Positions 1 through 6,012 of a stretch of 9,544 nucleotides of DNA are shown piece by piece. Source of the stretch: Planctomycetota bacterium (GTDB lineage Bacteria; Planctomycetota; Brocadiia; SM23-32); assembly GCA_018400625.1 (NCBI GenBank), contig JAGYMJ010000287.1, positions 1 through 9,544 of the forward strand, in the 5' to 3' direction. Numbering within the stretch: the first letter of the stretch is position 1; each line of letters begins with the position of its first letter. A program made the position numbers and the translations under genes. Under the pieces are notes generated by a model. It was given only the letters and a program-made list of their open reading frames with translations. It was not told the origin of the DNA and did no database searches.

Positions 1-1946
1 TCGCAGCAATCCACCCGCACTGGATTCACCGCAAAGTGCCCGGGAGTGAAATGATCACCGCCGACGGCCGAAAGGTCGTCTCCACCAACCGTCAAGAGAC
101 GCACTTCGGCCTTACACCCGGCGGCAGCATCAGTCATTCCGGCGTTTGGGACCGCATGAGCCGATTCTTCACGGCGGTGGTCGAACGCTACAGGTCACGG
201 AAGAACCTCGCAGGCTGGGATGCCTGGAACGAACTGCGCTGGCGCGTTCATTCAGGCGGATTGGTCGATTACAGCGAGGCCGCCATCGCCGAATTCCGAT
301 CCTGGCTTGATAAGCAGTTCGGCGGACTCGACGCTCTGAACCGGGCGTGGGATCGGCGCTACTCCTGCTGGGAGGATGTTGACCCGGGAAGATATCCTGA
401 CAGGACCTATACCGAGATGATGGCCTTTGAACATTTTCTTACCTGGCGCTCGGATGAGCACGCGCGTAAACGCTTTTCACTCATTAAAACGCTCGATCCG
501 GACCGTCCGGTCACCGTGCACGGTGCCCACCCGTCGATTTTACACGGCTCCGACAGCTTCACCAGTCGCGAGCCCGCCACCGCTCTGCACCGTGGAAACG
601 ATTGGTTTTTGGCGGATCACACCGACGGCATCGGCGTATCCAGTTTCCCCGCCTGGCAGAAGGCCGTCGGCGATGGCTATTCGATGCGCCTGGACTTCAT
701 GGCCGCCGCCGGTGGTAAAAAACTCAAATGGCTGAGCGAGCTGCAGGGCGCTCGTTCCAACATCGGTTTTCACATCGCTCCGCCGGTTACCGCCGCCATG
801 CAGCAGCGCTGGCTCTGGGAAGGACTCAGCGTTGGGGCGGACAGCATCTTGTTCTGGTGCTGGCGTGATGAAGTGTTCGGGCGTGAATCGTCCGGATTCG
901 GCCTGGCCGGCAATGACGGCAACAGTGAAGAACGGATCGCCGCAATGCGCCGCACCGCTGAGATTGTCAGGAAAAATGAAGAATTGCTAAAATCTCACAA
1001 ACCTTTTGAAGCCAGGGTCGGCATCTTCTTTTCACCGCAGGCCTACTACCTGTACTGGGCGCAGGAAGGCCATGCCCAACGTCCTATGAATGCCGTTTGC
1101 GGGTATGCGAGAGCTTTATTACGCCAGCAGATCCCCTATACAATTGTTGAGGAATGCCATCTGGACAAGCTGAACGGTCTCGATATGCTCTTCATGCCCC
1201 GTTGTATCGTCATGGATGAAACCGTATCTGCAGCGCTTGAACGTTTTGTCGCCGAAGGCGGCACGCTTGTGGTCGAGAGCGAGACCGGCGCCTTCGCCCC
1301 CAACGGTATCTACCGTTACCCCGAAGAGCGGCCTTTGGCGGAATGGAGCGGCATTCAGGAGATCGGACGCCGCGCTCTGCCCTGCTCCAGTGATGACAAC
1401 ACGGAACCGGTCTGCCTGGATATCGAGATCGACCGCCACACCTTTTCTCCGGCGGCCGTGCAATGGCTAACCCCCCTGCGCGCCGCTGACCACGACGCCG
1501 AAAGGGTCAGGGCATCCGGCAACGGCCTCACAGCCTGTTCCTCCTTTGGCCGTGGCCGTATAATTGCCCTTGGAAGCTACTTAGGTGACGCTTACCTGGG
1601 TATGCTGCCCGGGCATCCCACAATCGCCGCACAATTCGAGTCGATGATCGCCGCGCTTGTTGAGGAAGCAAAGGTGAGCATACCGGTCCGGGTTCTGGAC
1701 TGCACGCCGCCATCACAGGATGCTGTAGTTATTCGACACAGCACCGCTCATGACGGCGGAAGACTTGTGTTCGTGTTTACACCGCCCGACGTCGAACGCG
1801 TCCGCCTGCAATTTGAACGCTCCATCTGTCCTGTCGGCCCGTGCGTGGACCTGCTGCGTGAGGCCGCGATACCGGTATCTGCAGAGGGAATTTTGGAATT
1901 GCAGGAGGGGAAATGGGGTATTCATGTACTGTATGTAGAAAAATAA
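1..1946 (+). CDS. GH42-like beta-galactosidase, 5' end cut by window
   Basis: This is probably a retaining glycoside hydrolase of family 42 or a close relative, releasing terminal galactosides from oligosaccharides. The frame is open to the window edge (first full codon at position 3), so the GTG at 36 is internal and the true start lies upstream. Numbering from that GTG, residues 1-315 look like the later part of a TIM barrel. GWDAWNE (60-66) matches the Asn-Glu acid/base motif (E66). LSELQ (233-237) matches the nucleophile strand (E235). GADSILFWCWRDEVFG (267-282) matches the family's late-barrel segment. Residues about 325-545 resemble the GH42 trimerisation domain, including the FVAEGGTLVVESETGAF stretch (404-420). 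The remainder would be the small C-terminal beta domain. No secretion signal can be judged. The next gene follows after 88 bases on the same strand. The family call is solid; the substrate is inferred. Confidence 0.85.
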   Translation, partial: AAIHPHWIHRKVPGSEMITADGRKVVSTNRQETHFGLTPGGSISHSGVWDRMSRFFTAVVERYRSRKNLAGWDAWNELRWRVHSGGLVDYSEAAIAEFRSWLDKQFGGLDALNRAWDRRYSCWEDVDPGRYPDRTYTEMMAFEHFLTWRSDEHARKRFSLIKTLDPDRPVTVHGAHPSILHGSDSFTSREPATALHRGNDWFLADHTDGIGVSSFPAWQKAVGDGYSMRLDFMAAAGGKKLKWLSELQGARSNIGFHIAPPVTAAMQQRWLWEGLSVGADSILFWCWRDEVFGRESSGFGLAGNDGNSEERIAAMRRTAEIVRKNEELLKSHKPFEARVGIFFSPQAYYLYWAQEGHAQRPMNAVCGYARALLRQQIPYTIVEECHLDKLNGLDMLFMPRCIVMDETVSAALERFVAEGGTLVVESETGAFAPNGIYRYPEERPLAEWSGIQEIGRRALPCSSDDNTEPVCLDIEIDRHTFSPAAVQWLTPLRAADHDAERVRASGNGLTACSSFGRGRIIALGSYLGDAYLGMLPGHPTIAAQFESMIAALVEEAKVSIPVRVLDCTPPSQDAVVIRHSTAHDGGRLVFVFTPPDVERVRLQFERSICPVGPCVDLLREAAIPVSAEGILELQEGKWGIHVLYVEK

Positions 1947-2034
1947 GAGATTGAAACCATTACCTCCGCCCCCTTTTTCACATCTGCCGGGAAGAGAAGA
2001 TGAACGTGAAGGAAAAACTTAACAATTATGATCG

Positions 2035-3189
2035 ATGAGGACAAAACACAAAATGAACCCCCTGCAGTTACTGCTCGATACATTTAACGGCAAAGCCACA
2101 GAAAGGCGCCCCGTGGTACCCAAAATATGGTTTAATCTGGCTGCCGGGTTGACCGGAACCGCCCCATGTGCGATTATCGAAGAGCCCCGTCAGGCTTTAT
2201 TATGTGTGATTGACGCCGCACTTGAAACAGGCTGTGATGCGGCGCGCCTTTTCTTTATTCCAGAACGTATAACCCGGAACGTCAATGGGCAAGTAATCGA
2301 GGAAGATGCTGAAGGGCGCCGCATCGGGGCTATTGATATGTCCGGCGGCTGGGCAACTCATCTTGACCGGGCCGAAGATTTTTCCATCGAAAATCCTGCG
2401 GATGTTGCTTTCAGGGCCTTTCGCAAGCATCAAGAGCCCCGCATTAACTCCCGGGCCGATGCACGTCGTCTCGCGGTTCCGGACCGTGATTTTTGGTCTT
2501 CTGCTTTCAGAGACAGACTTAAAACGGCAAAAAATCATGCCGCAGATCGGATCGCCCTCATCGGCGATTGTGATACGGCGACTCTCGCATGGTATATTGA
2601 CTTCCGCGGCATCGAGCAGGCTCTGTTCGACCTTATTGACAACCCCCCTCTCGTGCATTCCGTGATGGAAAGAGGAGTAGAATATGCCGTCGAACGCGGC
2701 AAATTCTGCATCGATGAGGGACTTTGCATTTTGCGTTTGAACGATTCATTAGCCAACATGTCGGTCATTTCGCCGAACCTCTGGCGCCAATTCATTTTCC
2801 CTCACATGAAAGCGGTTTGCAGTGAACTTCACCGGTATAATTCCGAGGTGAAGATATACTGCCACATTTGCGGTGATATCATGCCCATCATGCATGATCT
2901 GGTCCAGACCGGATTGGACGGTATCGGCCCTCTGGACCCCTTGGGCGGATTCACGGTTGCCCAGGCACGCGAAAAAGCCGGCCAGGAAATCACCCTCATC
3001 GGTGGCGTGAACACACTGGATTTTGTACGTGCCGATGCCGAAGAAATAGCCCGGCAGGCACGGCTCTGCATCAAACATGGCCAGGTTGACAGCAGCCGCT
3101 ACATCCTCAGTTCCGGCTGCGTTGTGCCACCGGGAGCTAAAAAGCAAAATCTGCTTGCTCTGAGAACAGCTTCCGAAGAATGTCAATAA
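2035..3189 (+). CDS. URO-D superfamily protein, likely corrinoid methyltransferase-like
   Basis: This is a 384-residue cytosolic protein of the uroporphyrinogen decarboxylase superfamily. The N-terminus (LQLLLDTFNGKATERRPVVP, 10-29) and the C-terminal half (IYCHICGDIMPIMHDL, 274-289; GLDGIGPLDPLGG, 293-305; LIGGVNTLDFV, 321-331) have the family's TIM-barrel pattern. H277-x-C279 together with C362 in the ILSSGCVVPP segment reproduces the His-x-Cys...Cys zinc-ligand set of MtaA/CmuA methylcobamide methyltransferases. That argues for thiol or methyl-group chemistry rather than haem synthesis. No haem genes are nearby; its neighbour is a glycosidase, and its substrate cannot be told. The start is uncertain: ATG 2035 has no close Shine-Dalgarno, whereas ATG 2053 (residue 7) lies 11 bases after AGGA and gives the usual family N-terminus. 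A true HemE is unlikely. Confidence 0.8.
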   Translation: MRTKHKMNPLQLLLDTFNGKATERRPVVPKIWFNLAAGLTGTAPCAIIEEPRQALLCVIDAALETGCDAARLFFIPERITRNVNGQVIEEDAEGRRIGAIDMSGGWATHLDRAEDFSIENPADVAFRAFRKHQEPRINSRADARRLAVPDRDFWSSAFRDRLKTAKNHAADRIALIGDCDTATLAWYIDFRGIEQALFDLIDNPPLVHSVMERGVEYAVERGKFCIDEGLCILRLNDSLANMSVISPNLWRQFIFPHMKAVCSELHRYNSEVKIYCHICGDIMPIMHDLVQTGLDGIGPLDPLGGFTVAQAREKAGQEITLIGGVNTLDFVRADAEEIARQARLCIKHGQVDSSRYILSSGCVVPPGAKKQNLLALRTASEECQ

Positions 3190-3463
3190 GATTGAATATT
3201 GTGCTAACACCTGTTGGAGATTCTACAAACTCCCATCGACATCCCAGTAAACCAACGCGAAGCGTCCGGCAGCGGCCCCACTCCCCGATCCCAGCGCTCA
3301 GCGCCGAAAATTGCAATATCTGCGGTGAAAATTTATCGGTTCCCGCAGGCCGACCGGGCGCTGGGAGCGGTTAAAGGCCCGGTATTCTTTCACGAAGGAA
3401 CTCCATAAAATGGAATGTATATATCCGTGGGCGAAAATGAAGCCAAATATTGGCCGGGGAAAA
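3190..3463. other. Non-coding stretch with nested inverted repeats
   Basis: No convincing gene lies here. Short open frames exist (about 64 codons from TTG 3214, for example), but they lack a Shine-Dalgarno and any family resemblance. The stretch ends the URO-D transcript and precedes the porin Pho box. It contains the inverted repeats listed separately. No T-tract follows them, so an intrinsic terminator is not clear. Confidence 0.5.
3290..3365. repeat. Nested inverted repeat, possible structured RNA or terminator
   Basis: CCCAGCGC (3290-3297) is perfectly inverted as GCGCTGGG (3358-3365). Inside the 60-base spacer, CTGCGG (3320-3325) is inverted as CCGCAG (3343-3348). The two stems nest without conflict, so a long arm closed by an inner hairpin could form in RNA. 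The element sits about 100 bases after the URO-D stop and about 100 before the porin Pho box. It could be a 3'-UTR structure, a terminator without U-tract, or a small RNA. None of these is proven. Confidence 0.4.
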
Positions 3464-3517
3464 TCAACATAAAATTAACATAATCCGCACATGACACAAA
3501 CAGCAAATTTCTAAAAT
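3464..3517 (+). promoter_or_regulatory. Pho box (four 11-bp-phased units) and -10 of porin promoter
   Basis: Four 7-mers, TCAACAT (3464), TTAACAT (3475), CGCACAT (3486) and CAAACAG (3497), start at exactly 11-base intervals with 4-base spacers. The -10-like TAAAAT lies at 3512-3517, 8 bases after the last unit, and no -35 is apparent. Tandem 11-bp units replacing the -35 are the known architecture of promoters activated by PhoB/PhoP response regulators. Transcription would start near 3524, leaving an AT-rich leader of about 175 bases before the porin. The array upstream of pstS has the same geometry, which supports the call. Confidence 0.7.
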
Positions 3518-3582
3518 GATCCCAAATAAAAATTATGTAACGCAGCAATCATGTTAGAGTGATCCGTCTTAAAACCATTTTT

Positions 3583-3607
3583 GGAGGGTAATGTCATGGC
3601 TAAATAA
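3583..3607 (+). other. Shine-Dalgarno plus three-codon ORF (Met-Ala-Lys-stop) in porin leader
   Basis: GGAGGG (3583-3588) is followed 7 bases later by ATG GCT AAA TAA (3596-3607). This is an excellent ribosome site serving a tripeptide. An out-of-frame ATG at 3591 opens a 25-codon frame ending at 3668, but it lies only 2 bases from the Shine-Dalgarno, so initiation there is less likely. This lies in the predicted porin mRNA leader. It may be a leader minigene, the remnant of a lost gene, or chance. Confidence 0.3.
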
Positions 3608-3698
3608 CATTGACAAAATAATAAATATAAAAGAGTTGAATCTATTGAACACGTTATTTCGAAACTAAGGAAAAAAGATTTTTTAGGAGATAAACAAG

Positions 3699-4655
3699 AT
3701 GAATTTGAGAAAAAAAGCCGTAAAAATAGCAGCATGTGCGCTTTTTGCCGCTGCCTTGCCGGTGAGCGCTAATACGCTTTATGAAAATGACGAAACGAAG
3801 CTCGACATGTATGGTCGTTTGGTCGTTAATTTTGTGCATGAAACCGAAAACTCGGAGACTCAATATACCGGATTCCAAAATAATGGTTCCCGATTGGGAC
3901 TGAAGGGATCTCATGACATAGGCGACGGGCTCAGCACTTACGGGCGGTTTGAGGCCCGATTCGACGGCAGTACCAGGACTGCTGATTTTAATCCACGTCA
4001 CACTTATTTCGGTCTGAAAGGTGATTTCGGCGACATACGGGCCGGTGAGTTCGAAGGTGTGTTCGATGATTATGTCAGCGGTATCAGCGACTTGGGTCGC
4101 AGCAGTGTCTGGGACTATTATTCCCGGGGAGATGATCATGATGAAGGCAGGAATCTCGCTTACTATAACACTATTGAGGAAGTAAGCTTCGGAATCATGC
4201 TCACGCATCAAGAGAAGGATAAAGCAAACGATTTAAGCCAGGCTTTTAATTTCCAGGCCGGAACAAGCGTGCCTGTTCATGAGATGGTGAAACTTAATTT
4301 AGCCATTAACCAGGATGAGGACGAGTTTGGTCAGGGCGACCCCATTTTTGGCGCCGCTGCTGAACTGGCCATCATCGACGGGCTTGATTTGGCCCTTGCG
4401 CTCGAAACACAGAACGATTATGGAACTCAAGCCGGTATATCCGGCAAATACAGCCTGGATAAAGCATCCATGTACGGCTATTTGGGAGGAGCTTTTTTGG
4501 ATGATGATGTGTCAGATGAAATAATGGCGTCCCTTGGCTCCGACTACAAAATAACCGGTGGGTTGCGTGCATTTGTTGAATTCAATTACACGGAAGAGAC
4601 GGACGGCGATAACGATGCAACTGCTGTTGCAATCGGTTCCCGTTTCGATTTCTAA
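3699..4655 (+). CDS. Outer-membrane general porin, probable phosphate-starvation porin
   Basis: This is a beta-barrel porin of the Gram-negative general (OmpC/OmpF/PhoE-like) family, 318 residues, expected to trimerise in the outer membrane and pass small solutes. Residues 1-24 form a Sec signal peptide (Lys/Arg-rich start, Ala-rich core, VSA cleavage). The mature start NTLYENDETKLDMYGRL (25-41) is the typical first strand. Alternating strands follow (SRLGLKGSHDIGDGLSTYGRFEAR, about 64-87; YFGLKGDFGDIRAGEF, about 104-119), with an acidic segment around 123-150 that may be loop L3. The C-terminal FDF ends in the Phe required by the BAM insertion machinery. ATG 3699 lies 9 bases after AGGAG. 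It stands between its own Pho box and pstS, so phosphate uptake is the likely role. Pore selectivity cannot be read from sequence; the many acidic residues would not by themselves suggest an anion preference. The gene appears AT-richer than the flanking pst genes. Confidence 0.87.
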   Translation: MNLRKKAVKIAACALFAAALPVSANTLYENDETKLDMYGRLVVNFVHETENSETQYTGFQNNGSRLGLKGSHDIGDGLSTYGRFEARFDGSTRTADFNPRHTYFGLKGDFGDIRAGEFEGVFDDYVSGISDLGRSSVWDYYSRGDDHDEGRNLAYYNTIEEVSFGIMLTHQEKDKANDLSQAFNFQAGTSVPVHEMVKLNLAINQDEDEFGQGDPIFGAAAELAIIDGLDLALALETQNDYGTQAGISGKYSLDKASMYGYLGGAFLDDDVSDEIMASLGSDYKITGGLRAFVEFNYTEETDGDNDATAVAIGSRFDF

Positions 4656-4662
4656 TAAAAAA

Positions 4663-4694
4663 ATCAGGTTGGGCAGGTCGTCGGTAAACCTGAT
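4663..4694 (+). repeat. Hairpin just after porin stop
   Basis: ATCAGGTT (4663-4670) is perfectly inverted as AACCTGAT (4687-4694) around a 16-base loop, 7 bases after the porin stop codon. There is no U-tract. It may protect the porin mRNA 3' end together with the stronger hairpin that follows. Confidence 0.45.
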
Positions 4695-4699
4695 GTGAA

Positions 4700-4733
4700 C
4701 ACGGGGGGAGCTGGAAATAGACGCTCCCCCGTG
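4700..4733 (+). terminator. GC-rich hairpin, possible porin transcript end
   Basis: CACGGGGGGAGC (4700-4711) pairs with GCTCCCCCGTG (4723-4733) as an 11-bp stem with one bulged G and an 11-base loop. It is the strongest structure between the porin and the pstS promoter, so it probably terminates or caps the porin transcript. No T-run follows, so classic intrinsic termination is doubtful. Partial read-through into pst is possible. Confidence 0.5.
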
Positions 4734-4754
4734 ATCAACATCAAAACTCTTGCA

Positions 4755-4781
4755 GGGAGGTGATCAACAATGCTCAAGTAA
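4755..4781 (+). other. Extended Shine-Dalgarno before a three-codon ORF (Met-Leu-Lys-stop)
   Basis: GGGAGGTGATCA (4755-4766) matches the 16S rRNA 3' tail over about 10 bases (GGAGGTGATC), far better than any other ribosome site in the window. It is followed 9 bases after GGAGG by ATG CTC AAG TAA (4770-4781). The site lies upstream of the Pho box of pstS, so it would be on the porin transcript or on read-through RNA. It could be a gene remnant, a ribosome-capture minigene, or chance. Confidence 0.3.
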
Positions 4782-4785
4782 AAAA

Positions 4786-4839
4786 TTAACACAATTCTAA
4801 CATTAATCTCATTCAGATTGAACACTTTTCAAGTTTAAT
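4786..4839 (+). promoter_or_regulatory. Pho box (four 11-bp-phased units) and -10 of pstS promoter
   Basis: The units TTAACAC (4786), CTAACAT (4797), CTCATTC (4808) and TGAACAC (4819) begin every 11 bases. TTTAAT (4834-4839) follows 8 bases after the last unit as a candidate -10. TATGAA at 4841 is an alternative. Spacing matches the array before the porin exactly. PhoB-family activators bind such direct repeats in place of a -35. The predicted start near 4846 leaves a leader of about 145 bases before pstS. Confidence 0.75.
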
Positions 4840-4858
4840 GTATGAAAATAAGAATCAC

Positions 4859-4911
4859 GCGGAACACATTCCGCCAACCGCTGCACTGCCCGGCGGACGA
4901 GAAGAGGGCAG
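4859..4911 (+). repeat. Two small hairpins in the pstS leader
   Basis: GCGGAA (4859-4864) and TTCCGC (4869-4874) form a perfect 6-bp stem with a 4-base loop. CTGCCC (4886-4891) and GGGCAG (4906-4911) form a second 6-bp stem. Both lie near the predicted 5' end of the pst mRNA, where stem-loops commonly protect transcripts. No known riboswitch pattern is recognised. Confidence 0.35.
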
Positions 4912-4989
4912 GATAATTTTACAAAAAAGTCGGACAGAGAGAAAAGAAACTTGTTCGCAGTTCACTTAACACAATTTTAGGAGATGATT

Positions 4990-5823
4990 ATGAAGATGCT
5001 CAGAAAAGTTTGTTTGACGTTGCTTGCAGGGATGTTTTTGGCCGTACCGTTTGCTTCAGCAGATGAAACGGAACTGGTGATCGACGGATCGACCACCGTC
5101 GGCCCGATCTCGAAGGCTTTTGCCGAATACTTTATGGAAGAAAATCCCGGCGTCAATGTCACGGTCAGTGAGTCGGGCAGCGGTAACGGGATCAAAAGCC
5201 TCATCAACGGGGCATGCGATATCGGCCAGGCCTCGCGATGGATGAAAGAGGGAGAATTCAAAGCCGCCGTGGAAAACGGTGTTTTCCCGGTCGCCCATGT
5301 CGTGGGGCTCGACGGACTGGCGCCGGTCGTGCACCCGGCCAATCCCGTCGGCAATCTCACGCTCGACGAGATTCGCGACATTTACGCGGGCGAAATCCGC
5401 AACTGGAATGAAGTCGGCGGCCCGAATATGGGAATCGTCAAAGTCTCACGCGATACCAACAGCGGCACCTACGGTGTGTGGCAGGACGTTGTCATGCGCG
5501 GCAAGGATATATCCGCCGATGCCGAGTATGTGGGAAGCAACGGCGCCATCCGTGCGCGCGTGCAGAACACACGCGGGGCCATCGGTTATGTCGGGCTCGG
5601 TTTCGTGGATCGAACCGTTAAGGGAGTGTCGGTCGAAGGTATTGAACCGACGCCTGTCAACACCGCAACCGGCCGCTATCCGATAGCGCGCCCTCTTTAT
5701 ATGTTCACCAACGGCTATCCGGAGCTCGGTTCCGCTCTGCACCGGTTCGTAACGATCCATATGACACCTGTTGGTCAGTCGCTTGTTGAAAGTATTGGAT
5801 TCGTTCCTCAGACGCAGTACTAA
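4990..5823 (+). CDS. pstS: Periplasmic phosphate-binding protein PstS
   Basis: PstS is the high-affinity phosphate receptor of the PstSCAB importer; it binds Pi in the periplasm and delivers it to PstC/PstA. The 277-residue protein has a Sec signal peptide ending at FASA (residue 24) and no lipobox, so it should be soluble. Phosphate-ligand segments are visible: DGSTTVGP (32-39), SGSGNGIKS (62-70), QASRWM (80-85) and SRDTNSGTYG (153-162), whose Arg154 and Ser158-Gly-Thr160 match the family's anion-binding Arg and loop. NLTLDEIRDIYAGEIRNW (122-139) is the usual hinge-region signature. Of the start codons 4984, 4990 and 4996, the ATG at 4990 lies 6 bases after AGGAG and is preferred; 4984 abuts the Shine-Dalgarno. 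A Pho box drives it. A strong hairpin separates it from pstC, consistent with higher PstS output than permease output. Confidence 0.95.
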   Translation: MKMLRKVCLTLLAGMFLAVPFASADETELVIDGSTTVGPISKAFAEYFMEENPGVNVTVSESGSGNGIKSLINGACDIGQASRWMKEGEFKAAVENGVFPVAHVVGLDGLAPVVHPANPVGNLTLDEIRDIYAGEIRNWNEVGGPNMGIVKVSRDTNSGTYGVWQDVVMRGKDISADAEYVGSNGAIRARVQNTRGAIGYVGLGFVDRTVKGVSVEGIEPTPVNTATGRYPIARPLYMFTNGYPELGSALHRFVTIHMTPVGQSLVESIGFVPQTQY

Positions 5824-5840
5824 ACTTTATTTCTCCCCAT

Positions 5841-5876
5841 CCCGCCGCCGCATGCTTTTCAGCATGTGCGGCGGGG
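5841..5876 (+). repeat. Strong hairpin between pstS and pstC
   Basis: CCCGCCGCCGCATGCT (5841-5856) pairs with AGCATGTGCGGCGGG (5861-5875) as a stem of about 15 bp with one bulged C and one G-U pair, closed by a TTTC tetraloop. It begins 17 bases after the pstS stop. No U-tract follows, so a partial terminator or an RNA 3'-end stabiliser is more likely than a full stop. Differential expression of binding protein over permease in this way is well known for ABC operons. Confidence 0.65.
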
Positions 5877-5954
5877 TTCGGGTCCCAGCGCAACCCGTTC
5901 TTGCGGTGTGCATTGGGGCCTGAAGCAGCGGGTAAGCAGAGGTGCTATAAGACG

Positions 5955-5960
5955 TATAAT
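5955..5960 (+). promoter_or_regulatory. Possible weak promoter -10 before pstC
   Basis: A perfect TATAAT occurs 52 bases before the pstC start. The expected -35 position (about 5932-5937, GTAAGC) is poor and no Pho-type repeats are seen. It could give low basal expression of pstCAB-phoU independent of pstS, or be chance in an AT-rich stretch. Confidence 0.2.
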
Positions 5961-6012
5961 TTAATGGAGCTAAAATTATAGTAACGCATTAAGATGAGGA
6001 AACCCTGGCAGA

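Larger units (their letters stand above)
4656..4785. other. Porin-pstS intergenic region, upstream half
   Basis: This holds the two hairpins after the porin stop and a strong Shine-Dalgarno with a minimal ORF, all listed separately. I see no gene of real length. The downstream half of the gap carries the pstS Pho box and leader. Confidence 0.5.

Noticed and set aside
3214..3408. 64-codon open frame after the URO-D gene
   Set aside because: It has a TTG start, no Shine-Dalgarno and no recognisable family, and it overlaps another equally weak frame and the inverted repeats.
3610..3615. Perfect TTGACA in the porin leader
   Set aside because: No -10 hexamer at 16-18 bases; the Pho box with its own -10 explains transcription better.
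3591..3668. 25-codon frame in the porin leader
   Set aside because: Its ATG is only 2 bases after the Shine-Dalgarno, and the composition simply reflects AT-rich DNA; the tripeptide start at 3596 is better spaced.
3654..4211. 185-codon open frame on the minus strand opposite the porin
   Set aside because: It overlaps the porin signal peptide and first strands antisense, and has no ribosome site or family signature.
4755..4839. Riboswitch before pstS
   Set aside because: The ordered signal is an 11-bp direct repeat of DNA operator type; no known aptamer pattern is visible.
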